Shown piece by piece: positions 15,126 to 22,968 of a stretch of 41,229 nucleotides of DNA. The notes beneath the pieces are model-generated. The model searched no databases. It was not told where the DNA came from and saw nothing but the letters and a program-made list of their open reading frames with translations. This stretch comes from UBA1764 sp045616685 (lineage in GTDB: Bacteria; Bacillota; Clostridia; Peptostreptococcales; Anaerovoracaceae), in assembly GCA_045616685.1 (NCBI GenBank), contig JAZLHF010000010.1, positions 1-41,229 of the forward strand, written 5' to 3'. The first letter of the stretch is position 1, and the number at the start of each line of letters is the position of its first letter. The translations under genes were made by a program, and so were the position numbers.

Positions 15126-16037
15126 ATGAGACAAATTGAAATAACAGCCAATGATGCAGGTCAGCGCCTGGACAGATTCCTTAAAAAGTATCTGTGCAAC
15201 GCACCTCTTTCGGCTATTTATAAAATCATAAGAAAAGATGTCAAAGTGAATGGCAAGCGCGCCAAAGAAGATAGTTTCCTTGCCGAAGGCGACGTGCTTC
15301 AGCTTTACATTATGGACGAAGAACTCGACAATCTTAGTGCAAAGAAAAAATCGATGCATGCAAAGCGTCAATTTAAGATTGTGTATGAAGATGATGATAT
15401 TCTTGTCGCAGACAAACCTTTTGGTCTTCTTGTTCATGGTGATAAAACTGAAAAGAAAAACACGCTTACAAATCAGGTGATTGGTTATCTGATAGAAAAG
15501 GGTGAGTACGTACCAAGACTTGAAAAAAGTTTTACTCCGGCACCGGTTCACAGACTTGACAGAAACACTACCGGGCTCGTAGTCTTTGGTAAGAACGCTA
15601 AAGCTCTGCGCGCTGGAGTCGACAATTTCTCAAAGTTTTATAAAACAATTTGTATCGGAAAAATCGATGAAAAAATTACGCTCGAGGGATATTTGGTTAA
15701 GGACCATGTGACAAACAAAGTTACAGTTTACAAGACCGAAAAGCCTGGTAGCAAATTCATCAAAACCATTGTTAGACCACTGGTTTATAATGATAAGTAC
15801 AGCTTAGTAGAGGTTGAGCTTGTGACAGGCAGAACTCATCAAATTAGAGCTCACCTTGCAAGTATTAAGCATCCTATCTATGGCGATCCTAAATATGGCC
15901 ATGGAAGCGCACAGCTTCTTCATGCAGCAAAGCTTGTAATGGATGACGGAAGGATAATAGAAGCAGAACTTCCTAAAGAGTTTAGAGAAAAAGCAGAAGA
16001 GATTTTTGGAAAGGGAAAAGTCAATGCGGTTAAATGA
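15126..16037 (+). CDS. RluC/RluD-family pseudouridine synthase
   Basis: Isomerises specific uridines, probably in 23S rRNA (303 residues). An S4 RNA-binding domain (residues about 12-75, LDRFLKKYLCNAPLSAIYKI) precedes the catalytic domain. The catalytic motif is HRLDRNTTGLVVFGK with its conserved Asp, followed by VTGRTHQIRAHL. The subfamily (RluC or RluD) cannot be fixed from sequence alone. It is first in a coupled operon: the lepB start lies inside its 3' end. No ribosome binding site precedes the ATG. Confidence 0.9.
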   Translation: MRQIEITANDAGQRLDRFLKKYLCNAPLSAIYKIIRKDVKVNGKRAKEDSFLAEGDVLQLYIMDEELDNLSAKKKSMHAKRQFKIVYEDDDILVADKPFGLLVHGDKTEKKNTLTNQVIGYLIEKGEYVPRLEKSFTPAPVHRLDRNTTGLVVFGKNAKALRAGVDNFSKFYKTICIGKIDEKITLEGYLVKDHVTNKVTVYKTEKPGSKFIKTIVRPLVYNDKYSLVEVELVTGRTHQIRAHLASIKHPIYGDPKYGHGSAQLLHAAKLVMDDGRIIEAELPKEFREKAEEIFGKGKVNAVK

Positions 16038-16557
16038 AAACTTAAGAGAGTGGATTAAAGATATTGCTATTGCTATTTTTATTGCAGCAATCATTTTAAC
16101 GTTTATAAAACCAACAATCGTTCGCGAGCATTCAATGGAAAATACTCTTAGCGATGGTGACTATTTATTCGTCAGCAAACAGACTTACAGACTCTTTGGC
16201 AAAGAGCCTCAGCCTGGAGATATTGTCGTTTTCTATAGCGATTTAGAAACAGCAGAAGGCCTCAGTAAACTTCTCATCAAGAGAGTAATTGGAGTTCCTG
16301 GCGACACAATCGCAATTTACGATGGAACAGTATATGTCAATGGCGTTGGTCTTAATGAACCATATACAAAGGATGGATATACAGCATCTGACATGAGTGA
16401 GGTTACTGTCCCAGAAGGAGAACTTTTCTGTATGGGAGATAATAGACAAAATTCAACTGATAGCCGCGACTCTCGAGTAGGCTTTATCAACATGAATAGA
16501 GTAATGGGTAAAGCTGTATTTAGACTCTACCCATTCAGTAAGATTGGGAAATTATAG
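16024..16557 (+). CDS. lepB: Signal peptidase I
   Basis: Membrane serine protease (177 residues) that removes signal peptides after Sec export. One N-terminal membrane helix (residues about 16-33) is followed by the catalytic Ser37 in EHSMENTL and the general base Lys86 in LIKRVIGVPGD; box E is GDNRQNSTDSRDSRVG. I choose ATG 16024 with AAAGGG at 16012-16017. A TTG at 16006 is in frame but has no better support. It overlaps the previous gene by 14 nt and smpB by 1 nt. Confidence 0.95.
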   Translation: MRLNENLREWIKDIAIAIFIAAIILTFIKPTIVREHSMENTLSDGDYLFVSKQTYRLFGKEPQPGDIVVFYSDLETAEGLSKLLIKRVIGVPGDTIAIYDGTVYVNGVGLNEPYTKDGYTASDMSEVTVPEGELFCMGDNRQNSTDSRDSRVGFINMNRVMGKAVFRLYPFSKIGKL

Positions 16558-17018
16558 TGGAAGGAAAGTTAATCGCAAGCAACAAAAAAGCGCGTCATGA
16601 TTTCTTCTTTGAAGATGTTATCGAGGCCGGCATTGTGCTTACCGGTACTGAAATTAAATCAGCTCGCGCCGGAGGCGTTAGTTTGCGTGACTCTTTTGCC
16701 AAAATAGATGAAAAGGGCGAGGTTTGGGTTTACGGAGTAAACATCAGCCCTTACGAACAGGGTAATCGCTTTAATAGTGAACCTCTGCGTCCTAAGAAAC
16801 TTCTCTTGCACAAGCAAGAGATTAGAAAAATCAATCAAAAGCTGATGCAAGACGGGTTAACGCTTATTCCGGTTCAAGTTTTTATGAACCCAAAAGGGAA
16901 GCTTAAAATGGAAATTGCGATAGCTCGAGGCAAGAAGCTTTATGATAAGCGTGAAGATCTCGCAAAACGCGATGCAAAGCGCAATATGGATAGACAAATT
17001 AAAAGTAGAATAAGATAG
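16557..17018 (+). CDS. smpB: SsrA-binding protein SmpB
   Basis: Partner of tmRNA in trans-translation (153 residues); it delivers alanyl-tmRNA to stalled ribosomes. Family marks are NKKARHDFFFEDVIEAGIVL, GTEIKSARAGGVSLRDSFA, SPYEQGNRFN and the basic tail DKREDLAKRDAKRNMDRQIK. The start is GTG, overlapping the lepB stop by one base. The tmRNA gene lies about 1.7 kb downstream on the other strand. Confidence 0.97.
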   Translation: MEGKLIASNKKARHDFFFEDVIEAGIVLTGTEIKSARAGGVSLRDSFAKIDEKGEVWVYGVNISPYEQGNRFNSEPLRPKKLLLHKQEIRKINQKLMQDGLTLIPVQVFMNPKGKLKMEIAIARGKKLYDKREDLAKRDAKRNMDRQIKSRIR

Positions 17019-17027
17019 GAGAAAAAA

Positions 17028-17663
17028 ATGAAAAAAGTAATTTCTTTATTATTAGCACTCGTTATGATTTGTTCATTTTGTGCCTGCGGTACAAAAGAAG
17101 AACAAAAACCAGAAGTAAAGGCAAATGCGCTTACTGAAATCTTGGACAAAGGTTTTTCTATGAGGGGTTACGTTTATGATGCTGATGGCGGATTTAAAGC
17201 ATTAATCCTAAAAGAGACTGGCGAAGGTGAATATGACTATAGCGAAGTATATAAAGCTGAAGCTCCTTTGACACAAGCCGATTGTGATGCATTAGATGCA
17301 ATCCCATGGGATGCAGAAGATTGTGATGAACAAAAGATTGCATACCTTTCAGGATTAAGTGATATGACAGTTACAGATATTACTCAATTCGTTCCAACCC
17401 AGGCTGATTGTGATGCTCTTGTTGGTAAGACTTTTGGCGAACTCGAAGATATGGGATTTTACAACTCAGGTTGGACACAGACTGATGATGGCACAAGCTA
17501 TGATTTTTATTATGATGGGCCAATCTTCTATGGTAGATTTTCACTTCCAGAAGATGTTAAAATTGCAAACATGGATGACTACTCGGAAAATGACATCAGA
17601 GCACTTACGATTGGCGGCGTAGAATTCCTTGGCCTTTCATTTGATATTGTTTACGCAATGTAA
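17028..17663 (+). CDS. Putative lipoprotein of unknown function
   Basis: A 211-residue protein with a lipoprotein signal: MKKVISLLLALVMICSFCAC ends at the probable lipidated Cys20 (lipobox FCAC). The mature part is acidic and contains two similar short segments, LTQADCDALDAIPWD (about residues 82-96) and PTQADCDALVGKTF (about 126-139), an internal repeat. Otherwise I recognise no family. It should be anchored outside the cytoplasmic membrane. AGGAG precedes the ATG, and it lies 9 nt after smpB, so it is probably cotranscribed with it; a strong terminator follows. Confidence 0.75.
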   Translation: MKKVISLLLALVMICSFCACGTKEEQKPEVKANALTEILDKGFSMRGYVYDADGGFKALILKETGEGEYDYSEVYKAEAPLTQADCDALDAIPWDAEDCDEQKIAYLSGLSDMTVTDITQFVPTQADCDALVGKTFGELEDMGFYNSGWTQTDDGTSYDFYYDGPIFYGRFSLPEDVKIANMDDYSENDIRALTIGGVEFLGLSFDIVYAM

Positions 17664-17703
17664 AAGGCGTTAGCAAAAAGATCGTGTATGTTTAAAAAAT
17701 AAA

Positions 17704-17738
17704 GGGCTATCAACTTAAGGTTGATAGCCCCTATTTTT
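17704..17738 (+). terminator. Terminator of the rluD-lepB-smpB-lipoprotein operon
   Basis: Perfect 11-bp stem GGGCTATCAAC (17704-17714) and GTTGATAGCCC (17720-17730), a 5-nt loop, then CTATTTTTTT. Confidence 0.93.
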
Positions 17739-17856
17739 TTAGGTTAAGTATAGTTTCTGGCGGGAAACCTTCTTAGCCAGAATTTCCCAAATCTTTACCT
17801 TTAATCCGACTTTAGTGGGGATTTGCAGTGGTGGGCAAACTAAATAATTGTAACAA
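17739..17856. other. Intergenic spacer without a recognised feature
   Basis: Between two terminators. It contains one hairpin, TTCTGGC (17755-17761) with GCCAGAA (17776-17782), and no ORF or promoter that I can support. Confidence 0.5.
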
Positions 17857-17913
17857 AAATAGCAATAGTGGTCCTGTTTCTTAAAAATAGGCGATTAGGA
17901 CCATTACTTTGCT
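17852..17913 (-). terminator. Terminator of the GNAT gene
   Basis: On the minus strand, an imperfect stem of about 15 bp (plus-strand arms 17861-17875 and 17897-17913, with AGTGGTCCT opposite AGGACCATT) is followed by ATTTTTGTT. Confidence 0.75.
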
Positions 17914-17936
17914 ATATAGTTAAACTCGTTGCCGCA

Positions 17937-18590
17937 TCATTTTGCTTTCATATAAAACGAATACAAATTTATTTCAAAATTCGCCTTTAAATTAACGGTT
18001 TCCATAAGCTCAAAACCGCAGTTTTTGTAAAATGCAACATTACTGCTTTCGTATGTTTCAAGATATACACCGCAACCATTCTCCGAGCAGTAATTAGCAA
18101 CCGCCTGCACGAGTTTATGTCCAACACCCTTGCCTTGCTGGTTTGGGTCGGTTGCTAGGAAATATATGTAAACATCGTTCGGTTTTATGTATTTCTTCAT
18201 GATATTTCCCATTTTTATCATACAGAAAGCCGCTCTGCAAGTGCGAAAGAATCCAAATTTCCAGAAAAATTTGTATCCTCCGTTCATGACATACGCCATG
18301 GGATCTGGTTCTGTATTAGGTCTGTAAAAGCACAATATTCCATTAATCTTTTCTGAATCGGAAATGGTTATACTGTTGTTGCCCATGCCCTTGATGGATG
18401 ACCATTGAAAAAGTCTGATTTTGTCATATTCATATCCGCCGGTTACATATCTCATAAGCGGATAGTTAAGAAAGCTGTCTGTCATAACGTCAAGATAGCG
18501 GTCAAAATCCTTTTCCCGAACGACATAAAAGCCTCTGTTTGTAAAATAATCCGATAGTTCTTCTGTAAAAGTAATTTTTTTGTTTCGCAT
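17937..18590 (-). CDS. GNAT-family N-acetyltransferase
   Basis: A 217-residue protein with the acetyl-CoA-binding motif A of GNAT enzymes, LATDPNQQGKGVGHKLVQAV, and the following GVYLETYESSNVAFYKNCGF, as in many small-molecule or antibiotic acetyltransferases. The substrate cannot be told. I choose ATG 18590, with AAAGGTG upstream; a GTG at 18599 is in frame but lies within that binding site. The gene lies downstream of ssrA on the same strand, behind a weak terminator. Several Cys and aromatic residues in the N-terminal half are not diagnostic. Confidence 0.85.
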   Translation of the reverse strand: MRNKKITFTEELSDYFTNRGFYVVREKDFDRYLDVMTDSFLNYPLMRYVTGGYEYDKIRLFQWSSIKGMGNNSITISDSEKINGILCFYRPNTEPDPMAYVMNGGYKFFWKFGFFRTCRAAFCMIKMGNIMKKYIKPNDVYIYFLATDPNQQGKGVGHKLVQAVANYCSENGCGVYLETYESSNVAFYKNCGFELMETVNLKANFEINLYSFYMKAK

Positions 18591-18639
18591 AGTTTTCACC
18601 TTTGTAAATTTTGAATGTAAATCTGGTCGGTTCTGAACA

Positions 18640-18679
18640 TAAAATAAAGACAGCAGACATTCTATCGCAATCTACTGCC
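18640..18679 (-). terminator. Probable terminator of the tmRNA gene
   Basis: On the minus strand, GGCAGTAGA (18679-18671) can pair with TCTGCTGTC (18657-18649), two G-U pairs included, followed by TTTATTTTAT. It starts 11 nt after the tmRNA 3' end. Confidence 0.65.
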
Positions 18680-18689
18680 TTTAATTTTT

Positions 18690-19072
18690 TGGTGAAGGCG
18701 GCGAGAATCGAACTCGCGTCCGAAAGCATTTCCACAAGGCTTTCTCCGAGCGCATCCGGTAGTTTAAGCTTTGGCGTTTAGTAGGCCTGCCGGCACGACT
18801 GCTAAATACCTATCTCGTTAGTCCCGTCTTATACCGAGAAATTTAAGACGGTTTCCTGCATAGTCGACGCCAGATTCCAAAGCTGCAGGTGACAATGGGC
18901 TGACGCGCGGTGCGCCAATGTTGGGCGCTAAGCAAACAGACTAAGCTGCTGCGTATGCGAAATTGTTGTTTGTTTTAGCGTTTCTTTTTAACGAGCTCTG
19001 TTTAACGTAGACTGGGCCAACTACGGCTCGCTTACCCGGCTTCCACACCCCCGTCGAAACCTTTACGCCCCC
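18690..19072 (-). ncRNA. ssrA: Transfer-messenger RNA (tmRNA)
   Basis: Rescues stalled ribosomes together with SmpB. On the minus strand the RNA starts GGGGGCG, which pairs with CGCCTTC before the ACCA end (18690), forming the tRNA-like acceptor stem. The T arm GCGAG-TTCGATT-CTCGC is intact. The tag frame runs from GCT at 18979 to the TAG at 18941 and encodes AKTNNNFAYAAA; with the alanine carried by the tmRNA, the tag is A-AKTNNNFAYAAA. The total of 383 nt is usual. Pseudoknot-forming GC-rich segments lie on both sides of the tag. Confidence 0.95.
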
Positions 19073-19185
19073 ATGGGTTTGTTTTGCCTTAAGCATAAAT
19101 ATTCTACACCTAAAAATGATATAATACTATTACGATAGTATTAAATTAAGAAAATTTATTTGAAATTTCAAAGCTTCCATAAATC

Positions 19186-19214
19186 TTGACACAAAAGGTA
19201 TTTAGCCTTAAAAT
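19186..19214 (+). promoter_or_regulatory. Consensus promoter of the serine operon
   Basis: TTGACA (19186-19191), a 17-nt spacer and TAAAAT (19209-19214). The expected start site is near 19221, only about 3 nt before the leader peptide ATG. Confidence 0.85.
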
Positions 19215-19223
19215 ATTAATGTT

Positions 19224-19286
19224 ATGAAGAATATTTGTCTTTTAAGTTCATCATGTTCATGCTCAAGTTCCTCTAAGGAACTCTAA
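19224..19286 (+). CDS. Serine/cysteine-rich leader peptide of the serC operon
   Basis: A 20-codon ORF encoding MKNICLLSSSCSCSSSSKEL, with 8 Ser (AGT, TCA, TCC and TCT codons) and 3 Cys codons concentrated at 19236-19274. It lies just after a consensus promoter and 78 nt before serC, the first gene of serine synthesis here. Ribosome stalling on these codons when seryl-tRNA is short would steer the downstream RNA folds, as in the trp and his leaders of enteric bacteria. No ribosome binding site is visible, and the start lies almost at the predicted transcript 5' end. I know of no name for it. Confidence 0.8.
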   Translation: MKNICLLSSSCSCSSSSKEL

Positions 19287-19349
19287 TTTGCGTGGCTTAG
19301 GACTTGATTGATTCAGAAATTAATCCGAAGGTACACGCCTTCGGATTTT
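19263..19349 (+). promoter_or_regulatory. Transcription attenuator of serC-serA-DUF1015
   Basis: Three mutually exclusive pairings are visible. (a) Within the Ser codons, 19263-19277 (TCAAGTTCCTCTAAG) can pair with 19296-19307 (CTTAGGACTTGA), with bulges. (b) The antiterminator: CTTAGGA (19296-19302) with TCCGAAG (19324-19330), one mismatch, continued by TTGATT (19304-19309) with AATTAA (19318-19323). (c) The terminator: AATCCGAAGG (19322-19331) with CCTTCGGATT (19338-19347), then TTTAGTTT. A ribosome stalled on Ser codons would mask the left strand of (a), allow (b) and prevent (c). Confidence 0.8.
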
Positions 19350-19364
19350 AGTTTGAGGTTTACT

Positions 19365-20453
19365 ATGGAAAAGCGTTCTTACAATTTCGCTGCAGGGCCA
19401 TCAACCTTGCCAGAAGAGGTGTTAAAGCAGGCTCAAGTTGATCTTTTGTGTTATCCTGGCGCTGGTTGCAGCGTTATGGAAATGTCTCATCGATCATCTA
19501 ACTATCAAGACATCATTGATAGGGCCGAAAGTTCTCTTCGCCGCTTAATGAATATACCAGATGATTATGCAGTTCTTTTCCTTCAGGGTGGAGCAACTAC
19601 CCAGTTTTCCATGGTGCCAATGAACTTAATGCATCAAGGTGAGACTGCAGCGTATGTTGACTCTGGCAATTTCGCACACAAGGCGATTGATGAAGCAAAT
19701 CGCTGGGGCAAGGTGATTGTTGCTGGCTCTAGCCGTGATGATAAATATACTTACATTCCAAAGATTAGTGATAGTGATATTCCATCTGATGCAAAGTATC
19801 TGCATATCACAGGAAATAATACAATTTTCGGAACTACATATTATAAGACTCCGGCGCACGGAAAAGCACTTCTTGTTGCTGACTGGTCTTCAGCAATTTT
19901 AGGAAAAGAAATCGACGTTCAAGATTACGATCTTATTTATGCCGGAGCTCAAAAGAACATCGGCCCAGCAGGTCTAACCGTTGTAATCGTTAAGAAGAAT
20001 ATTTTGCTCGATCCTGTTGATAGCGTCGTTCCAATCATGCTTCGCTATAAGCCGCAGATTGACAATGGGAGTATGTACAATACTCCGCCATGTTGGTCAA
20101 TCTATATGGCAGGCCTCGTGTTTGATTGGGTTGAAAAGCAGGGTGGTGTTGCAGAAATGCAAAGACGCAACCAGCTTAAAGCTCGGATGCTTTATGATTT
20201 AATTGACAGCTCAGCAATTTATAAGAATTCTGTTGCAAGAGAAGATCGCAGCATTACGAACGTTGTGTTCACACTTCCAAGCCAGGAACTCACAGATAAA
20301 TTCATTGCTCAGGCAAAGGAAAATAATATCATCAACATTAAAGGCCACAAACTTGTTGGCGGGCTTCGCGCTTCTATATATAATGGAATGCCAGTTGATG
20401 GCGTAAATTATTTAGCAGACTTCATGAAAAACTTCGAAAGGGAGAATAATTAA
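19365..20453 (+). CDS. serC: Phosphoserine aminotransferase
   Basis: PLP-dependent enzyme (362 residues) converting 3-phosphohydroxypyruvate and glutamate to phosphoserine. The N-terminus YNFAAGPSTLPEEVL, the phosphate-cup segment LFLQGGATTQFSMVP, the PLP lysine in YAGAQKNIGPAG and the end GGLRASIYNGMPVDGV are characteristic. The start is ATG 19365 (GAGGT upstream), the family start; upstream in-frame codons run through the attenuator terminator. The next gene, serA, follows the stop directly. Confidence 0.97.
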   Translation: MEKRSYNFAAGPSTLPEEVLKQAQVDLLCYPGAGCSVMEMSHRSSNYQDIIDRAESSLRRLMNIPDDYAVLFLQGGATTQFSMVPMNLMHQGETAAYVDSGNFAHKAIDEANRWGKVIVAGSSRDDKYTYIPKISDSDIPSDAKYLHITGNNTIFGTTYYKTPAHGKALLVADWSSAILGKEIDVQDYDLIYAGAQKNIGPAGLTVVIVKKNILLDPVDSVVPIMLRYKPQIDNGSMYNTPPCWSIYMAGLVFDWVEKQGGVAEMQRRNQLKARMLYDLIDSSAIYKNSVAREDRSITNVVFTLPSQELTDKFIAQAKENNIINIKGHKLVGGLRASIYNGMPVDGVNYLADFMKNFERENN

Positions 20454-21620
20454 ATGTACAAAATTAAGACATACAATAAAGTTGCAGAAATCGGCTTAAG
20501 AGATTTTGATGCAAATAAATATAATATTTCTGATCAACAGGATAACCCAGACGTAATTCTTGTAAGATCTGCACCGCTTCACGACGAACCGTTTGGCGAT
20601 AACCTCAAGGTTGTCACAAGAATTGGCGCCGGAGTCAACACTATTCCAATTGACAAACTAACCACCATGGGCGTTTGCGTATTCAATTGCCCTGGCGGAA
20701 ATGCTAATGCAGTTAAAGAAATGACCATTGCAGCAATGATTGCTGAAATGAGAAATATGATTCCTGGGATGAATTGGGTTAAAGGGCTTTCCGATAAAGA
20801 CATTGCTGCTGGTGGCGCGGTTGAAAGCGGAAAAGAAAAGTTCCGCGGCCCAGAAATTTTAGGAAAGACAATCGGTGTTATCGGAGCAGGCGCAATCGGT
20901 TCTTTGATGCTTAGATCTTGTTATGCTTTAGGCATGAAGGTTGTCGCATATGACCCATTCCTTGGACATGCAAAGCTTCAAGAACTTTCACAGTATGCAA
21001 AATTTGTAACAGAACTTGACGAGCTTCTCGAAAGTTCCGATGTTGTTACAGTCCACGTTCCTCTTAATTCAAACACAAAGGGTATGATTGGCGCAAAAGA
21101 AATCGCCAAGATGAAGGACGGAGCATATCTTATTAACTATGCTCGTGGCCCGATCCTTGATAATGATGCAGTATGCGGCGCGCTTGATAGCGGTAAGCTT
21201 GCCGGATTTGCCACAGACTTCCCAACACCAAGAGAGGCACAGCGTGATGATGTTATCGTAACACCTCATCTTGCATCTGGCTCTCCGGAAGCAGAAAACA
21301 ACTGCAGCATCATGGCTGCTCGCCAGACAATCGATTATATTGAAAATGGAAATATCACAAATTCAGTTAACTTTCCTGATGTAAGCTTTGCTCGTGCAGA
21401 AGGCGCAAGAATTTGTATCATCCATAAGAACAAGGTTGGTATGCTTGGCAAGATGACAGATAGCGTTGTCACACACGGTCTTAATATTGAAAACCTTGTT
21501 AATAAAGCTAAAGGCGACATCGCGTATACGATCATGGATTTCAACGAAGAAGTTCCAAAGAGTCTTGCTGATGTTATTGAAAAGATTGATGGTGTAATCA
21601 AAGTCAGAGTAATTGAGTAA
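20454..21620 (+). CDS. serA: D-3-phosphoglycerate dehydrogenase
   Basis: Oxidises 3-phosphoglycerate to phosphohydroxypyruvate, the first step of serine synthesis (388 residues). The Rossmann motif GVIGAGAIGSLML, the catalytic Arg in NYARGPILDNDAV and the His in TPHLASGSPEAE are present. A C-terminal ACT domain (from about residue 318, RICIIHKNKVGMLGKMTDSV) suggests feedback control by serine. The ATG lies directly after the serC stop, with GGGAG in the serC tail. The reverse order relative to the pathway (serC before serA) is common in Clostridia. Confidence 0.95.
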   Translation: MYKIKTYNKVAEIGLRDFDANKYNISDQQDNPDVILVRSAPLHDEPFGDNLKVVTRIGAGVNTIPIDKLTTMGVCVFNCPGGNANAVKEMTIAAMIAEMRNMIPGMNWVKGLSDKDIAAGGAVESGKEKFRGPEILGKTIGVIGAGAIGSLMLRSCYALGMKVVAYDPFLGHAKLQELSQYAKFVTELDELLESSDVVTVHVPLNSNTKGMIGAKEIAKMKDGAYLINYARGPILDNDAVCGALDSGKLAGFATDFPTPREAQRDDVIVTPHLASGSPEAENNCSIMAARQTIDYIENGNITNSVNFPDVSFARAEGARICIIHKNKVGMLGKMTDSVVTHGLNIENLVNKAKGDIAYTIMDFNEEVPKSLADVIEKIDGVIKVRVIE

Positions 21621-21621
21621 T

Positions 21622-22869
21622 ATGAACTATCAAGAAAAGTTAAGAAGCGTTGGCGTAATTGTGCCAGAGCTCATAATTCCAATTAAGAGATTAGATCATA
21701 CAAAATATGCATGTATTGCTTGCGACCAATATACTTCTCAGCCAGAATACTGGGACGAAGTAAAAGAATTTGTTGGCAAAGAGGCATCAACGCTATATTA
21801 TGTTATGCCCGAGTGCTGGCTTGACAAGAAAACCGGAAAACCAAACAGCGAAGAGCATCAAATGCATAAAGAGCTGCTTGCTGCAAATATGAAGTTTTTC
21901 CTTGTAAACGGAAGTTTGGAAGAACTTGGTCCTGGCATGATGTATGTTAAGCGTACTCTTAAGTCGGGGGAGATTCGTAAAGGGCTTGTGCTTGCAATCG
22001 ATCTTGAAGAATATGACTATCAAGAAGGTAACAAAGCACTCATTAAGGCAACTGAAAAAACTGTTGTTGAAAGAATTCCGCCAAGGCAGGAGATTAGAGC
22101 TAAGGCTCCACTTGAAGTTCCTCATATCTTAATGCTTTATGCAGATAAGACTGACAGACTTAACAAATTACTCGAGTCTGATTGCACAGAAAATAAAGCA
22201 TACGATTTTGATTTAATGAAAGACTCCGGCCACTTGACTGGATATTTCGTTGATAAAGAAGACCAGCTTGATAATATTGCAGATATTCTCGTTGCGTTAA
22301 AAAAAGAGGCGGGGAGCGGAATGCTGTTTGCAGTTGGCGATGGCAATCATAGCCTTGCTGCAGCAAAAGCTCATTGGAATCATTTCAAGAAATTTATTCC
22401 TGAGGCTCAAAGAGAAAATCATCCAGCAAGATTTGCACTTGTTGAACTTGTAAATCTTTATGATGATGCGATGCATTTCGAGCCAATTCACAGAATTCTT
22501 TATGGAGTTGATCCAAAGGCTATTCAAGAAGAGCTTGGCTTTGATGCAAAGAATCCTCCAAGCCTTCAAGAGCTTCAGCCTAAACTTGATGATTATTTAG
22601 CAAATCATCCAGAGGCATCCATTGATTATATTCATGGTGCCGAAGTCGCAATAAGGCTCGAGGCTAAGGATCCGAATCACAGCTTGGCAATCTGCTGGGG
22701 AAAATATGACAAAGACAGCTTATTTGCAGATGTAAATAATAATGGATGTCTAGTTAGAAAGAGCTTCTCAATGGGAAATGCTGACGACAAGCGTTTCTAT
22801 TATGAAGCAAGAAGAATCACCAAAATTAACAAAGAACACATAGTCCCAAACGCTAGTTGGGGCCTTTAA
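21622..22869 (+). CDS. DUF1015 family protein, serine operon
   Basis: A 415-residue cytosolic protein of the DUF1015 family (the N-terminal part PELIIPIKRLDHTKYACIAC then DQYTSQPEYWDEV; central MLFAVGDGNHSLAAAKAHW; late FYYEARRITKINKEHIVP). Its biochemical role is not established to my knowledge, but in Clostridia it is regularly found beside serA and serC, as here. It starts 1 nt after serA, so it is coupled. No serB (phosphoserine phosphatase) is in the operon, which makes it a candidate for a serine-related step; that is inference. A strong terminator follows. Confidence 0.85.
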   Translation: MNYQEKLRSVGVIVPELIIPIKRLDHTKYACIACDQYTSQPEYWDEVKEFVGKEASTLYYVMPECWLDKKTGKPNSEEHQMHKELLAANMKFFLVNGSLEELGPGMMYVKRTLKSGEIRKGLVLAIDLEEYDYQEGNKALIKATEKTVVERIPPRQEIRAKAPLEVPHILMLYADKTDRLNKLLESDCTENKAYDFDLMKDSGHLTGYFVDKEDQLDNIADILVALKKEAGSGMLFAVGDGNHSLAAAKAHWNHFKKFIPEAQRENHPARFALVELVNLYDDAMHFEPIHRILYGVDPKAIQEELGFDAKNPPSLQELQPKLDDYLANHPEASIDYIHGAEVAIRLEAKDPNHSLAICWGKYDKDSLFADVNNNGCLVRKSFSMGNADDKRFYYEARRITKINKEHIVPNASWGL

Positions 22870-22876
22870 ACTTGCT

Positions 22877-22905
22877 AAAAAGCACCCTTGAAAGGGTGCT
22901 TTTTT
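22877..22905 (+). terminator. Terminator of the serine operon
   Basis: AAAAAGCACCCT pairs with AGGGTGCTTTTT around a TGAA loop, followed by further T. Confidence 0.93.
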
Positions 22906-22929
22906 AGTGTATTTTCAGGGAAAATCATC

Positions 22930-22935
22930 TATAAT
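22930..22935 (+). promoter_or_regulatory. -10 box of the RND exporter gene
   Basis: TATAAT at 22930-22935, 33 nt before the ATG. No convincing -35 is seen; the leader has only a weak GGAAA as binding site. Confidence 0.4.
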
Positions 22936-22968
22936 AGTATGTTGGGAAATATTTTAATGGAAAAATAG

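Noticed and set aside
19224..19364. A serine T-box riboswitch
   Set aside because: The conserved T-box sequence (AGGGTGGNACCGCG) and specifier stem are absent; the Ser-rich ORF with alternative stems fits leader-peptide attenuation.
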